Positions 10,601 to 23,700 of a DNA stretch of 64,000 nucleotides are shown here, one piece after another. Below the pieces are notes generated by a model. The model did no database searches and was not told the DNA's origin. It was given only the letters and a program-made list of their open reading frames with translations. Source of the stretch: Echinarachnius parma (lineage: Eukaryota; Echinodermata; Echinoidea; Clypeasteroida; Echinarachniidae); contig JBAMJV010001281.1 of NCBI GenBank assembly GCA_037951105.1, positions 1-64,000 of the forward strand, read 5' to 3'. The position numbers and the translations under genes were made by a program. How positions within the stretch are numbered: position 1 is the first letter of the stretch; every line of letters starts with the position of its first letter.

Positions 10601-13600
10601 GAGCCAGGGTTTATTGTTATTGGTTGCCATGGGTACAATAGGTTCCGACCTTCCTATGCGCCAACCCCTCCACGGATTTGGACGCGGCAACATTCACCAA
10701 CAGATCTCACGACGTGGCGAGAGGTGAGGTATTAATCATCGACACCTCCCCCTCACGGCTGGATGCGCGGAGCCTATATCGTGCCCAGCTCACCCTCCAC
10801 TGAAGGAGCGACAAGCTGGGCATAGGCGTACCCCTCATTCAATTTATCGACACCTCTCCCGACGTGGCGAGAGGTGAGGTATTAATCATCGACACCTCCC
10901 CCGACGCGGCGGGAGGCGCGGAGCCTATATCGTGCCCAGTCCACCCTCCACTGAAGGAGCGACAGAGCTGGGCGTAGACATACCCTTCGTCTAACTCCTT
11001 TAATCCAGGTGCGGAACGGGTGAATCCCTGTATACGAGAAGGAAGATAAAAACAACATCCACTACAAGTTAATACCGGGAACATTCCCGAAAAAAAAACA
11101 TATATATCCTATATATATATACGAAATACTATATAACCACAAAAGGATAACACTGAGAGGACCCCGGGCACGAAAAACAAACATACATAAATACAACACA
11201 ACATTGTATATGAACTATTTATTAAACAGTAGGTAACATATTGAAAAATGAATATTGATACACCAATGTCCATTCGAAGACACCATACAAACAAACCACA
11301 CAAAAACGCATGGTTTTAACCGGAGAACAATCCCCGTAACTCCCGGCGAGAAGCGAGCCGCTAACCCGAAGGCACGCGGGCCACTCCAAAAAAAACATTT
11401 CCGACACCAAACGACGGAAAGAACCTAAAAATTATAGCAAGAAAGATTACAAAAATACTCTCAAACTAACCGCCAAAGACAAGCGGTATAAATAGGGTAG
11501 GTCTGACCTTAAAGGGATAGTTGAGTTCTGGTAAGGAGAGTACAGTTTTGGTGAAACTGAATTGTAGTAACCAAAACCTGCATCATGACATTACAAACTA
11601 ATAGTTATAACTAGAAAGGAACACAAAATTACAAATGACGTAGTAAAGATCATGTTATCATTCAAAAAAGAGCCGTTAAAACGTAAGAGGGCGCTCACTA
11701 AACACTCATCGGTTTCAACTATTTTGAATAAAATATTGTGCATGTGATGTTTTGTTGAAATAGTGATTAGATAGAGAAATAACCGACAACTACTTAAATA
11801 CCTATTTTGTAACTTTTTGAAATTTTTTGAATTTTTAACGGCTGGTTCAAAATTATCTAATAAACCTGGGGCCCCAGCTTTATTACAAATTGTTATATTT
11901 ATGGATATTTCAGCCGTCTCTGAACCGATTTTGATCCTTCCCACCTCGCTGATCAAACAAAGATGATTTTATTATTTAAATATTATGCTCTTTCAAATTT
12001 TACACTCAGTTTTTCATTACCTCACAACAACAAAAAGTAGTCTAGCGCCCACTCTACCAAAACTCAACTATCCTTTAAATAGAAGCTTCAAACGGCAAAA
12101 AGCGAAATGAAGATGAGAGAAATCAAATAGCACGTGTTGTCGGCATGAAGCGCGCTGTGTAAGAAGGACGACTGTCATGGCGGTCTTGCTTACGTAGCAG
12201 GGCTAGCCTTGGTCGCAGGCGGAAGGTTTGTTTATTTAATTTATTTCTTTGTTACTAGCGGTTGTTTAGGCATGAACGGCTGGCGTTAATGCTCTGGTTA
12301 GTTGGAAGGGGTAAGTATGAATATTGTGGTAGATTGAGAGATCCGTTAATATCCACAGGTTTCTCGCACTATTCTCATTCGTATTAATATGTACAGCTGC
12401 ACTGGAAGCCGCCCTAGACATGCTACATATCCTCACAAGTACCTCCATTCGGACAAGGAGCGCCCTGATATTCAATAGGACGGGAACATTATACAGTTGT
12501 TAACCAATGTTAACTGGTGGTGGAGGGAAAAGCACGGAATGTTCCACTTCGAGGGATTTAAAATGCTATTGAGGGAAGAGAAAAGATGTCCCGAGACGTA
12601 GTCGAGGGACTTATTTTCTTCACGAAATAGCATTTTAAATCCCGAGGGGAACATTCCATGATTTTTTATCATCTGACTAAAACCGGGGGCTTAAATATAC
12701 ACATTCATGCAAACGCATTGAAACTGAAATCAGTAAAAAACATACATTTGGTTCTCATTGTGACGTCATAATACAATCTCTTCTGCAGCGCGCGACATGC
12801 GGTTAACAGTGCTTTTTGCCATGTAACAGTTTAAAATGTTACATGGCAGCAGTATTTTACTAAGTCAGGTGATAAAAAACAATGGTAAATATGCCAGTCA
12901 CAAACAGAGTGAAACGTGTTACTATTGCATTTCCTACTTAGCACAAATACATTTTTTTTTTAAATGGCAAGCAAAGTATACACATTATGGGGTACTATAT
13001 GACTCACCCTGTGTTCTTTGCGAGGTGAGTTTCATCTGGAATCCTCTACGACCAGACTCGAACCCAATTCCTTTAACAAACAATATCCACATCGTATTGC
13101 CGCGAGTTGTAATCAGATGGTCGGGCAGCTCAGAACCTGCAAGCAGAGTGATGACGGACTTCCCAAGCGTTGTATGGCCTCGTCCAATATAAATAACAGA
13201 AGAGGCTGGCTCGATGTCGAGATCAATGATCTCGGCCACCACACTATAATTGGCGGGTGCAGCAACCCTCCATATCGTGCGCGAGTTGTTGGGGTAATTG
13301 CTGGGATAGTTCGGGGATGACACGACTACCTTGTCTTGGCTTCCCAAAATAATGTTTCGTTGGACATCTGGTTCGTAAGGAGAATAATACAATGGTGCTT
13401 ATAAGAATACTTGTCCAATGTGTATATAATTTGTTTTACAATTTCTATCACTAATCATAAAATGTATTTCAAGCAAAGTTATCACTTATGAAATTTGTTT
13501 TGTGCAAAGTCATTGTGAAATCAATTGTATTTAATTATGTCGGTGGGTATAGTGTAATTAATGCTACGTTTGCTCTTAAGAGACGAACAAGACGAATGAT

Positions 13601-16600
13601 AAGCGCTGAATGCTGAGTGCATGAATTTGTATACAAAATGAGTCGACTGAGGCTATTTCGGTAATGTTAGTTATCTAGTGTTTATAAGGATCCGTATTGT
13701 TACTTGGGTTAACTTTGTTTCATATGTCCTGTGATATCTTACCACCAGGTTCCACAATAGATACTTCTGCCTGGAATCCATTTTGCACAACGGCTCGATC
13801 ACTGATAAACAGGACCCACATTGCGGGTCCGGCAGAGGTCACGGGTTGCATGGGACCGGTTCCTGTATAGCCGGTGATCTCCGTGTGGCTAAGCGGCGTC
13901 AATCCTTCACCGACGTACACGAAATCATACGAGTATTCGACGTCGAATTCGACGAAATCCAGACGGATACTCCGATTGGCGTGTGGAGTAGAGATCTTCC
14001 ACACAGTGTATTCGTGATCGTCGTAAGGCGACGGGAAGTTTGTGGACATAATGGTAGCAGTTGGGTTGTGTTCGTCCAGAATTATTTCAACGATTCCTGG
14101 AGAGTAACCTAAACCAAAAGGTGTGAACAACCTACATTAAGAAAGTGAAAGTGGGAGACAAACGTTTTTTCGCAACAAATTTGATTAAAATTCATGAAAT
14201 TCTAAACGTTGTATGAATTCAATATGTTGTATCAATGACATCCAATCATTGTAAATTGCTGTAAGACAATTTTCCTTTCTATAATTAGTAATAGTAAGCG
14301 AACAATATAACTATCTATCATTATTATTTTGCAGTCTATGTTCTTTTTAAGGAGTCATAGGAAGTGGTCAATTGAGGTTCATGTTGGTAAATAGTGTTAC
14401 ATTGAGGTTTGTGTTGTGTCCGTTTAAACGGATACTTTCATTGGAATGTATCTTATATAGACATATAATTGATTAGCATATCTCATTTTCTCTATGGTAA
14501 ATGCAAAGTAGTACCTACGTTAGCCCAACTAAATAAGCCATTAATCAAATCTGAATCGTGTTAGTACTTACCATCAAAGATAACCGAAGAGATAAATGAT
14601 CGAAACTGCGAGATTCTGGCGTAGACGGAAGGATAATTGGGCAGCGCACAACCTCTACCAAAACTGGTAGTTCCCACTAGATGCCACCGACCATCGTCGC
14701 CTTCGCAAATAAGAGGGCCACCGCTGTCCCCCTTGAAATATGAGTACAGTTGAAGTAGAAGTTACACATAAATCGATATTCTAGAGGAAAGACATGCTGG
14801 CCGGTTATTGAACCAGTTAACCCATGCCCCACCCCCATTATAAACTCAAATATTGGTTCACTATATCATTGCGAAAGTTTCTTTATTCTCGTTATTTAAT
14901 ATAATCTGTAATATTAAATGACTCTGTATTGACCCGTTCAGGGCCCCAACGTTGCATTAAGAGATACAATTAATTGAAAGTTACAATTAAGTGTAAGCCA
15001 GAAAATCACTTGCGCATTTCAGCCAATCACATTGGCCCATTTAGACCACATGATCTCACAATTAATTGTAACTTATAATCGTTTGTATCTCTTTTTGCAA
15101 CGGGGCCAAATACTTATTAATCTTGCTATAACCTGTATTTCCCATAGAGCCCAGAATGAGTATTTTAGGGATTTTAACAAACCAATTTTCTGCGTACTAG
15201 AGCAACTTTATAGATCGTGTGGGGCAGTGGCGTAGCGTGGTCGGACTGATTGGGGGGACACGCACAATTATTGGGGGGCACACCTTATGTATTTCTTTGT
15301 TTTTTCAAAAAATGGCCCCTTATGTTTTCTATTGTTTTTTCTAAATTATTGGGGGGGGGGGGGGCACAGGCCCCCCCCCCCGTGCCCCCCCCCCCCCCGT
15401 AGCTACGCCACTGGTGTGGGGTATCAGATTAAGTCTAAGTGACGGAAGGAAATTGCATACTGCATGGGATATGTAAATCAACGCTCTATCTATAGCGGCT
15501 CCTTTCGATGAACAATGCTGAAAGTGGGTTACGATTTGGCGGGATCTGTAACAACAATTTAATTCAACATTATACAAATGATACGCAGGTATGAGTGGGT
15601 CGGTAGGAATTGTTTGCACAAGGTAACTATGGAACTGTTAAACCCACGAGGCGAAGCCGAGTGGGTTTAGACTAGTTTCCATACTTACCGCGTGCAAACA
15701 ATTCCACCGACCCACGAAATAAACTTGCGCATCATCTGTTTTATAGAATGGGCATTGTTACGCCCCCCAAAAAGTCAAAAAATTAAAAATTAAAAATTAG
15801 AAAAATTACCGGATGCATGAAATAATTTTACCGGACGCATGAAATTTTTACCGGACGCATGAAATTTTTTACCGGACGCATGATTTTTGTACCGGACGCA
15901 TGAAATTTTTTACCGGACGCATGCAATTTTTTACCGGACGCATGAAATTTTTACCGGACGCATGAAATTTTTACCGGACGCATGATTTTTTTACCGGACG
16001 CATGACTTTTCATGCATCCAGTACAATTAATTGTCTGCACAAATTTTGCTCTCAACCAATCAGATTGCAGGGATTTATCAACCCATTCTATAATTTAAAT
16101 TATAAAATGGGTAGAAGAATCCCTGCATTCTGATTGGTCAATTACCGTGTAATTTTGTTTACTGGCTGCACGCAATATTATCGATATCAACACGATATAC
16201 ACAATATCCACGCGATATATCGGATCGACACCACCGATATCCCAGTGATCGTGTTTACCTCATGATGGCGATCGGCGCGACTCTTCTTTCTTTTCAAAAC
16301 AAGAATCAAACGTAATTATGATACAGACGCATTGTGATCTTCATTCCTGTTTGTAATATCACCGGGCTGTGTAATTGTATCATTTCTTTTGTGAGCATTG
16401 ATAGTTCTTCATTCCTGATCGGCGTTCTGCCTCTGGTTCATCGTTCTTCGTGTACTTCTTCGTCTTTCTGTTCATCGTTGTGTAAGTTGCACTAACAGTA
16501 ACAATAGTCAATGCATTGTAAATGCACATTTTAAACTTTGGAAATGGTCTTAAACCCACTCGCTGTGCTCGTTGGTTTAAAGGGTACCACCACCCAAAAA

Positions 16601-17495
16601 TAATATTCTTATTAAAGAAAGGTAACATCTTCAGTATTCCATTCCATCAACAAGTTCACAAAAATATGTTTCCAGAAAAAAAATATACAATTGGAAAACG
16701 CATCACCATTTTAAAGCATGCGTTCATGCGGTCTGAATTGCGAATACTAATGTGTGCAGAGCGAACGAATCGCCCGGGAATCTATTGTCTACAAACGTAC
16801 GCGTGAATAGCATTGGCGCACTCGCAAATAGTTGGCCCGTTTAGAACCAGGAAATAGTAGTGGTTCCGTAAGTGGTGGAAATTAATTGCTTTGTTTATGA
16901 ATTACACAACCCTTTGCAAAATGTTGGGTATACAGCATGTCCCAGAATTAATTACAACGGGACTTTCTGCAACGATAACTTTAAAGATAGTAGATCAATC
17001 AGAATGATATTTCAGGGTATGAAACTATAACTTATTACCTACATCTTGCAGAAAACCCTATTCGATTTGCTTCAGTGGTCATGGAGAATGAGGATCTTTT
17101 GTCAATCATGTAATGTGTCCATTTTCGTTCATAACGCGTGAACACAAGCTTTCAACCAAAAGGCGCTAAATCCATTCGGGCTAATTTCGAGAAAATCAGT
17201 GTTTTTTAATTACCCACATTTGTCTCTGTTTTTTCATCAAATCTATACTACATATGGAAGAGCTACCACTAAAGGTTATACAAATGCAAGTTAGAAAAAT
17301 CCTGCGTACAGCATGTATTTTATATAATTTTTCATATTTAATTTTAGTTTGGATTTAGCGCCTTTTGCCAGAAATATTTTTACTGCCAATATTGAGTTGT
17401 TCGCGGACAATAGTATAAAAGGTGTGTAGATGATACAGAATATTAACTCAACTGTACTTTAATTATAGTAGGCCCCCACCCACCAACCACACAGT

Positions 17496-17528
<33 letters not shown>

Positions 17529-17559
17529 ACACGCACACACGCATACGCGCGCACATACC

Positions 17560-17614
<55 letters not shown>

Positions 17615-17705
17615 TTACATACACACACACGCGCACACACACATGCGACAAACACGCACACACGCACACACGCACACACATGAACACGTGCGTGAACACA
17701 TACGC

Positions 17706-17753
<48 letters not shown>

Positions 17754-20700
17754 GCGCACACGCACACATACCCACACACACACTTACATGCGCACACATA
17801 CACAAACACACGTTCACCCACATACACGCGCTCGCGCACACACGCACACACACATTCACACGCACACACACACACGCACACACATACGCACACACACTAC
17901 CAACACACCACACCACACCACACCACACACACACGTAATCATCAATGTGCACTAACTTAAATCACATAACCACTGGTACAATAATAATACACATCGCATC
18001 ATTACACAAGCCTCTTTGTGTCCTACTTTGTGATTAGTCGAATTTCCACATGATGGGAAGATTTAGCCAATCAGAAATGTGTGGATATAGCGCCTTTTGG
18101 TTGAAATCTAAAATGGATTTAGCGCCTTTTGGTTGAAAGGGTAAATTTCATCTCAATATTTTTCGTATTTCCTGAAACAATTTTGAGGAAAAATTAAGTG
18201 ATTTAGATACACATGAGACTGAGACATGAGACATGAGGTCTATTCAAATCGTGCAAAACATGCAATTTGGTGGAAAGTGGATTTAGCGCCTTTTGGTTGC
18301 GAGCTCTTCGATTGTGTTCACGCGTTATGAACGAAAATGGACACATGACATGATTGACAAAAGGTCCTCATTCTCCATGACCACTGAAGCAAATCGAATA
18401 GGGTTTTCTGCAAGATGTAGGTAATAAGTTATAGTTTCATACCCTGAAATATCATTCTGATTGATCTACTATTTTTAAGTTATCGTTGCAGAAAGTCCCG
18501 TTGTAATTAATTATGGGACATGCTGTATATTTGATATCAAAAAACGGTACCTAAACATATAATAATGTGTTGTTCTTTGCCCGGTGGTCCCCTTTAAGCC
18601 ATTCCAAAGTTAAGCTCGTGCATCCAAATCTTACCGATCCACTCATGCCTGTGCATCATTTGTATATTGTTTAGACAATTAGATACCTTGGTAAGTATTT
18701 TCTGAAATCAAACATGCGTCATGGGTGACAGCATGTTCACAATTTATGTTTCACAATGGTATGGTGTCATTTCACATTGGCCATGTATGTACGCATGTAT
18801 CGTTCACAATTTCGCGGGAAAATTTTATATTTTTGCTTATGTCACGGAAAACCAGGGAAAAATAGAAAAAAGGGTAAAATTCATTAAAATGTTCGCGAAA
18901 TTTGACAAATAGGGTACCTTTTCGTAAAAGGCTGCAAATTATTTTTTATCTGTGTACTTGAAGTCGCTCGCTATTCATAAGGACCGCTTTTAAGAGGGTC
19001 ATTATTTTTAAGGGTCATTATTAATAAGGACCGCTATAATTCATATTCGAAGAAAACGGTCGCTATTCATAGTACGGAATGAGGGTCGCTATTCATAATA
19101 TGAGAAGAGGGTCGCTATTCATAATGCGAAAAGAGGGACGGTATTTAGAAAATGATTATAATTTCGCTTTTTAATAATATACATGAATTCAGTAGAATCG
19201 CCCCGATTAAGTACGTGACCATGGTGACCCCCCCCCCCCCCCCCCCAAGCTACGCCATTTACAACCCCCGATACAAATATTATGGTTCATGTGATTAGGA
19301 TCAATAAAATAGCATCATTTTATGAATAATGACCCTCATTTGGTATTATGAATAGCGACCCTCATTACAGATTATGAATAGCGACCCTCTTCTCATATAA
19401 TGAATAGCGACCCTCATTTCGTATTATGAATAGCGACCCTCATTTCGTATTATGAATAGTGGTCCTTATGAGTAGTAACCCCCAATGTAAATTATGAACA
19501 GCGGCCGACTGGTCCTTATGAATAACGGTCCTTATGCCTTTATGAATGGTGACCCCTTTTGCGTTTTATGAATAGCGGTCCTTCATGTATAGGAAGTTAC
19601 ACATTATGAATAGCGGTCCTTATATATGAATAGCGAGGTTACCCCTTGAAAAGGGGGTCAAGAAAGGTTCGTTTTTTTTAATGCTAATTTGTACCCGTTT
19701 ATGTATAATTTGCTGAAAACGAAACACCACAAATAAGGAGTAATTTTTCAGCTCCAGAACGATCATGTGTTCAATAACTTTGAATCCAAAGTGACACCGC
19801 TGGGGGCTATTCATACATACTTGGCAAGCACTGATGCCCCCTCGCTCGTAACCCGCACAGATCATTCTATCAGTGATGGTGTGGTTGTATGACGTCTCCG
19901 TATTGCACCAGTCGGAGTCCAAGAGTGGGGCAACCGCCTTCTGCAGTGTTTCCGTTAATTCTGAATGTTTAGTGAAAAATCAAGTTCTTGAAATACAATC
20001 TTCGATGGGATTTCCATGAGCACATTAGCAATGTTAAAAATAATATGAATCAGAATCAATCTAAATAACAATTTGTCAAGCTCTTCATCACAAGTTGATA
20101 CTTTTCTCGAAATTCTGATATCGACTCAGGCAGTCACGGTTCATTTGTAATCACCTTGATAGGGAAAGCAAACGTTGGCATTTGTGCTCACTGTTACTGA
20201 TAAATGCATAATGTATGGCCTTCTAGTCGTATAGTACTCCTTGGGTATAACTAATTATGGACATACTCAATGTTTTCAAGACCGCTAACATCTCTTTTGA
20301 CTGAACACTGGAGGCTGCCATGTTTTCTAACGGTACCGCCCGAAACGTCATCTGCGCGTGCACTAAGAAAAGCAGGTTTAGTATCCCATGTTCAGCTCAG
20401 ATGAGTCTGCTGCTATGTCGGGGTAACATTAAATAGCATACGTTGAATTATAGGCAAGCTGTTTTAAATGTCAGTAGATACAGAAAACGTGAGTCAATAT
20501 AGGGCTTAAATATTCGATCCTAGCAGAATCTTCTTCAGAGGCTAACTGACCCAGAAAACAGAAGGAAACGCCAGACGTATATACCAGCTCAATCAAGAAA
20601 GCACGTTTAGTTAGGTATACGTATATACATATGTGTCCATCACTAAAGATATGATACATAAATATCATGAATAACTAACCTGGTACGCCTTGTACCTTAT

Positions 20701-23700
20701 ATCCCCATCCGGATACTACGCATCGTCGATACGCGTTAATTTCATCTGAAGATTCGGCTAGGCATGCTGGTCTTACGTAATCATTGAACGTAACCGGACG
20801 GGCAAGCTTGACCAATGCGATATCGTTGTCGTATGTTTGTTCGTTTTCATTTCTTGGATGCATCACAACTTTGGCGACCTCGACGCTGACCCGGTTGTCG
20901 GATTCTCCGACCAGACGAATACTTCCGAAGTCAAGAGAGTCAACGTATGGAATCCTGGTGGAAGATGATTATGAAAAACTACAACTAACAACAATAATGA
21001 TAGATTCTCATTCAGCATGTTTGATCATTTAATTAAATACATCTTGTCAGTCATGTCATGTCAGAACATTACTGTTTATGATGGGGGCGACCGGTAAGAG
21101 TGGATGTCGTAGACAGGTTGCCACTAATAGCTAGAGCAGCTAGGTTTTAGTGAAATACGTACATGCAATGTGCAGCAGTCAAGGCCCACTGGGGATGGAT
21201 AAGCGTCGCTCCGCAGATGTGTTGACCTGGGGCCGACCCCACTTGCATCGTTGCCATCCAGGGGAACTCCCCTTCAACAGCGTTGTGGCCATTCACAACC
21301 CGGGCTTGATCCGGTAGCAGGTAGGCGGGGCGTGTCCCGCAGATGCCAGTGTTGAATATGTCTGAGAAATAAGTAGAAGATTATCAATAACATGACATTG
21401 TGTTATCATTATGTAATCTATGTTAAAAGCTGATCAGACTGCCTCAATGGTTGTATAGTAAAACATTTGTAATGAACTATGCCTAAATTATGGATATGTT
21501 TCATTAATAAAAAATGTATATGTCTTCATGAATTGAAATGTTTATTCACTGAGATGGGATGCTTTAGGAAACTACTAGGCATTTTGTGCAGGGGTAACGC
21601 GTTACAAACGAGGAAACGGACAACACTTCAGATGATATTCATAACATCTTTAAACATATTCAATCTATAATACAGGTAACCATCTCTAAAACCTTGTAAA
21701 ACTGGCCACGACCACGTTTCGAGATCTGCAGAACTAGTCAAGACATACCTACGATGAATTGATACAAGGAGGAAGGAAAAGGGGGACAGGAAGGAGAAGA
21801 GAGTTGAAGATAACATGACCGAATGGACAGGCCTACATGTTAGTGCCGCTCTGTCCAAGGGAGGCGAAAGACAGATAAGGTTCGAAGAAGCTGGTGCCAT
21901 GCCACTGGTGACGCTTTTACGTCTGTGAGATGAGCTAGTGAGGTTCAATCAGAGACAACACGATTATATGAAATATAGAATGGTACCTTAATAGTATAAT
22001 CGATCAAACACATTATTTAAACAAATGATGGATCTAGTGAATTTTATCATATGTAAAGGTCCATAGCATTACCGCCCTCTGTGGCGAAACACGAAGATGC
22101 TGCTGCATCCGCGGCCTGATCTGTGTAGTCTGTGCAGTTGACGGGCCACTCACGCCCAACATTCGCTTCATATGCGTCTTGACATGCCTCTGTGACTGCC
22201 ACGCAGGTGGCGTAGCAGGGCAGGTGGGTGGGGCCGTAGTGAATGCACTCCGGGTAGTACAGGGCACACATCAAGGCCATGAACTCCGCATGGCACTGCG
22301 AAACACCGGCAACACCCTGTAATATGAAGAAATTTGGTTTAAAAATGGTGTTTCAAATATCACTTTAAAATAATGTACGATTAAAATTATTATTATTATT
22401 ATTACCATTATTACTGTTATTATACAGTTACATTTTAAACAGATTTGAATGGATTTACTAACAATGTCCAAATCCGATCCCCCAAAACTTACCTGGAACT
22501 CTAGTGGTTCTCTCATTGTCATATGGCAATGAAAGCACATGACAGGTTTCGGCTTTTCAAATTTCCATTTCGTTCAAAATGTATATACGAGTGAACTGTA
22601 TACGTACTCGTGCAATACATAAATATATACAGTACATGTTATATGATATCATGTCGTTACGTACCGAAGACGTAAGCTCAGAAGCTGATGCCTCAGCTGT
22701 CACAGCATACTGGTTAGGAAAGAACGTACTGTCGTAAGTAAGCAGCCCACTGCAGCTTCCCAGTGGAATAGGTTCACATATCGCTGCAGGAAAATTCAAA
22801 TTCAAAATCAAAATTTAATTCGTCGAACGTAAATATTGAACATTATGGGGCTCACAGTTTTATGGTCTTTATGAGATAACAACAATATACATTGCATCAA
22901 CCATTCATCACTTTTTGCACATGTCAACAAAGTTACTAGATCCCTTTAAGAACGGTGGAAGTCTGATCTAAAGGTTAAATTTAGCACAGTGCTAAAACGC
23001 GTCATTCGCGTCGTTTTACGTCAGAAGTAGCCGGGTAGGTAAAATTGTAAAGCGCTTAGAGATGATTATCAATCGTGATATAGGCGCTATATAAATAGTG
23101 GATATTATTATTATTACTGCTTTGCCACCATGGTCTCCGTTGTCACTTATCTTATTTTGTCTTCATTCAATTAACGCTTTCTACACTCGGTTTCGCATTG
23201 TTTGCAATGCGGCTCTCCATACGGTGATGGGTTAAATCTAACCCGGGCTAAATTTAACCTCTTGATGAGAGTTCCACCCTAACATTTGTGTTGTAATTTG
23301 TAATTCTTCCCTATGAAAAAAAGATACATAATATATATAGGACCCGATAAGAGAAAGGCAGCGAGTCCAGGAAAGGGATGAAATAACATAAGGCTACACA
23401 AAAAGGTTCACTTATAAAGTCTGTTTAAAACAATATAATTTTACAAATTACTTACTTGATTATAATTTTGATTTAAATTTATAGCAGGTCATTACAAACC
23501 ATCAACGAAATTTCTCTCTTCTTGCTGGTATATGTTGGAGTTCAGTTTATAACTTATTAGTAGGAGAATTTTCAGCTAAGCTAGCCTACATAATACGTGA
23601 TACTCTATTTGACATACAATGATTAATCTAATAATATGGAGAGTAGGATTTATTGAGCATAAAAAACAAAATAAAATACAGTAGAACCTCGTTATGTACA

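Larger units (their letters stand above)
9590..10694. repeat. Array of CCTGG...CCAGG mini-hairpins with a tandem duplication
   Basis: Short inverted repeats of the form CCTGGGATGAGCCAGG recur every 40-60 bp from 9590 on. A block of about 400 bp starting CCCTGTGCTGAGCCAGGG is present twice in tandem (9930-10333 and 10335-10694). Each copy contains an 11-bp tandem array. Confidence 0.8.
6583..12320. mobile_element. 5.7-kb GC-rich insertion bounded by about 165-bp inverted repeats
   Basis: The left arm (6583-6748) and right arm (12151-12320) are reverse complements of good quality, for example ACCAAGGCTAGCCCTGCTAC against its complement, and GCCAGCCGTTCATGCCTAAA against its complement. Between them, about 6.9-11.1 kb is much richer in G+C than the surrounding intron. 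It carries only short, shifted open frames with no domain I recognise, then repeat arrays, then a family A element (11509-12078). It sits in intron 11 of the mosaic gene. It could be a decayed DNA transposon, a DIRS-like element or a composite; no transposase or polymerase motif was seen. Confidence 0.65.
16572..18597. mobile_element. Family D element carrying a 1.6-kb insertion
   Basis: Ends TTTAAAGGGTACCACCACCC and GGTGGTCCCCTTTAA face each other. The right-hand part is found again at 49620-49748, and the left-hand part in reverse at about 29930-30045. The 1.6-kb element at 16933-18525 is inserted in it. Confidence 0.7.

Noticed and set aside
9574..10693. Open frames with repeated [11 protein letters not shown] units, resembling a repetitive structural protein
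   Set aside because: They follow the 11-bp DNA repeat and the CCTGG hairpins; the same DNA is open in other frames too, and composition comes from the repeat, not selection on protein.
13018..14112. Plus-strand open frames of 100-109 codons opposite the CUB exons
   Set aside because: Shadows of the CUB exons on the other strand, which show clear domain conservation and splice sites.
15808..16010. CRISPR-like array
   Set aside because: Units are head-to-tail without unique spacers, and the genome is eukaryotic.
17443..17960. Cysteine/valine-rich and His/Thr-rich open frames of 90-170 codons
   Set aside because: Artefacts of a CA microsatellite inside a transposon.
21628..21948. Minus-strand 106-codon frame between protease and frizzled exons
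   Set aside because: No domain, no phase-compatible splice sites, and the frizzled and protease exons already join in phase without it.
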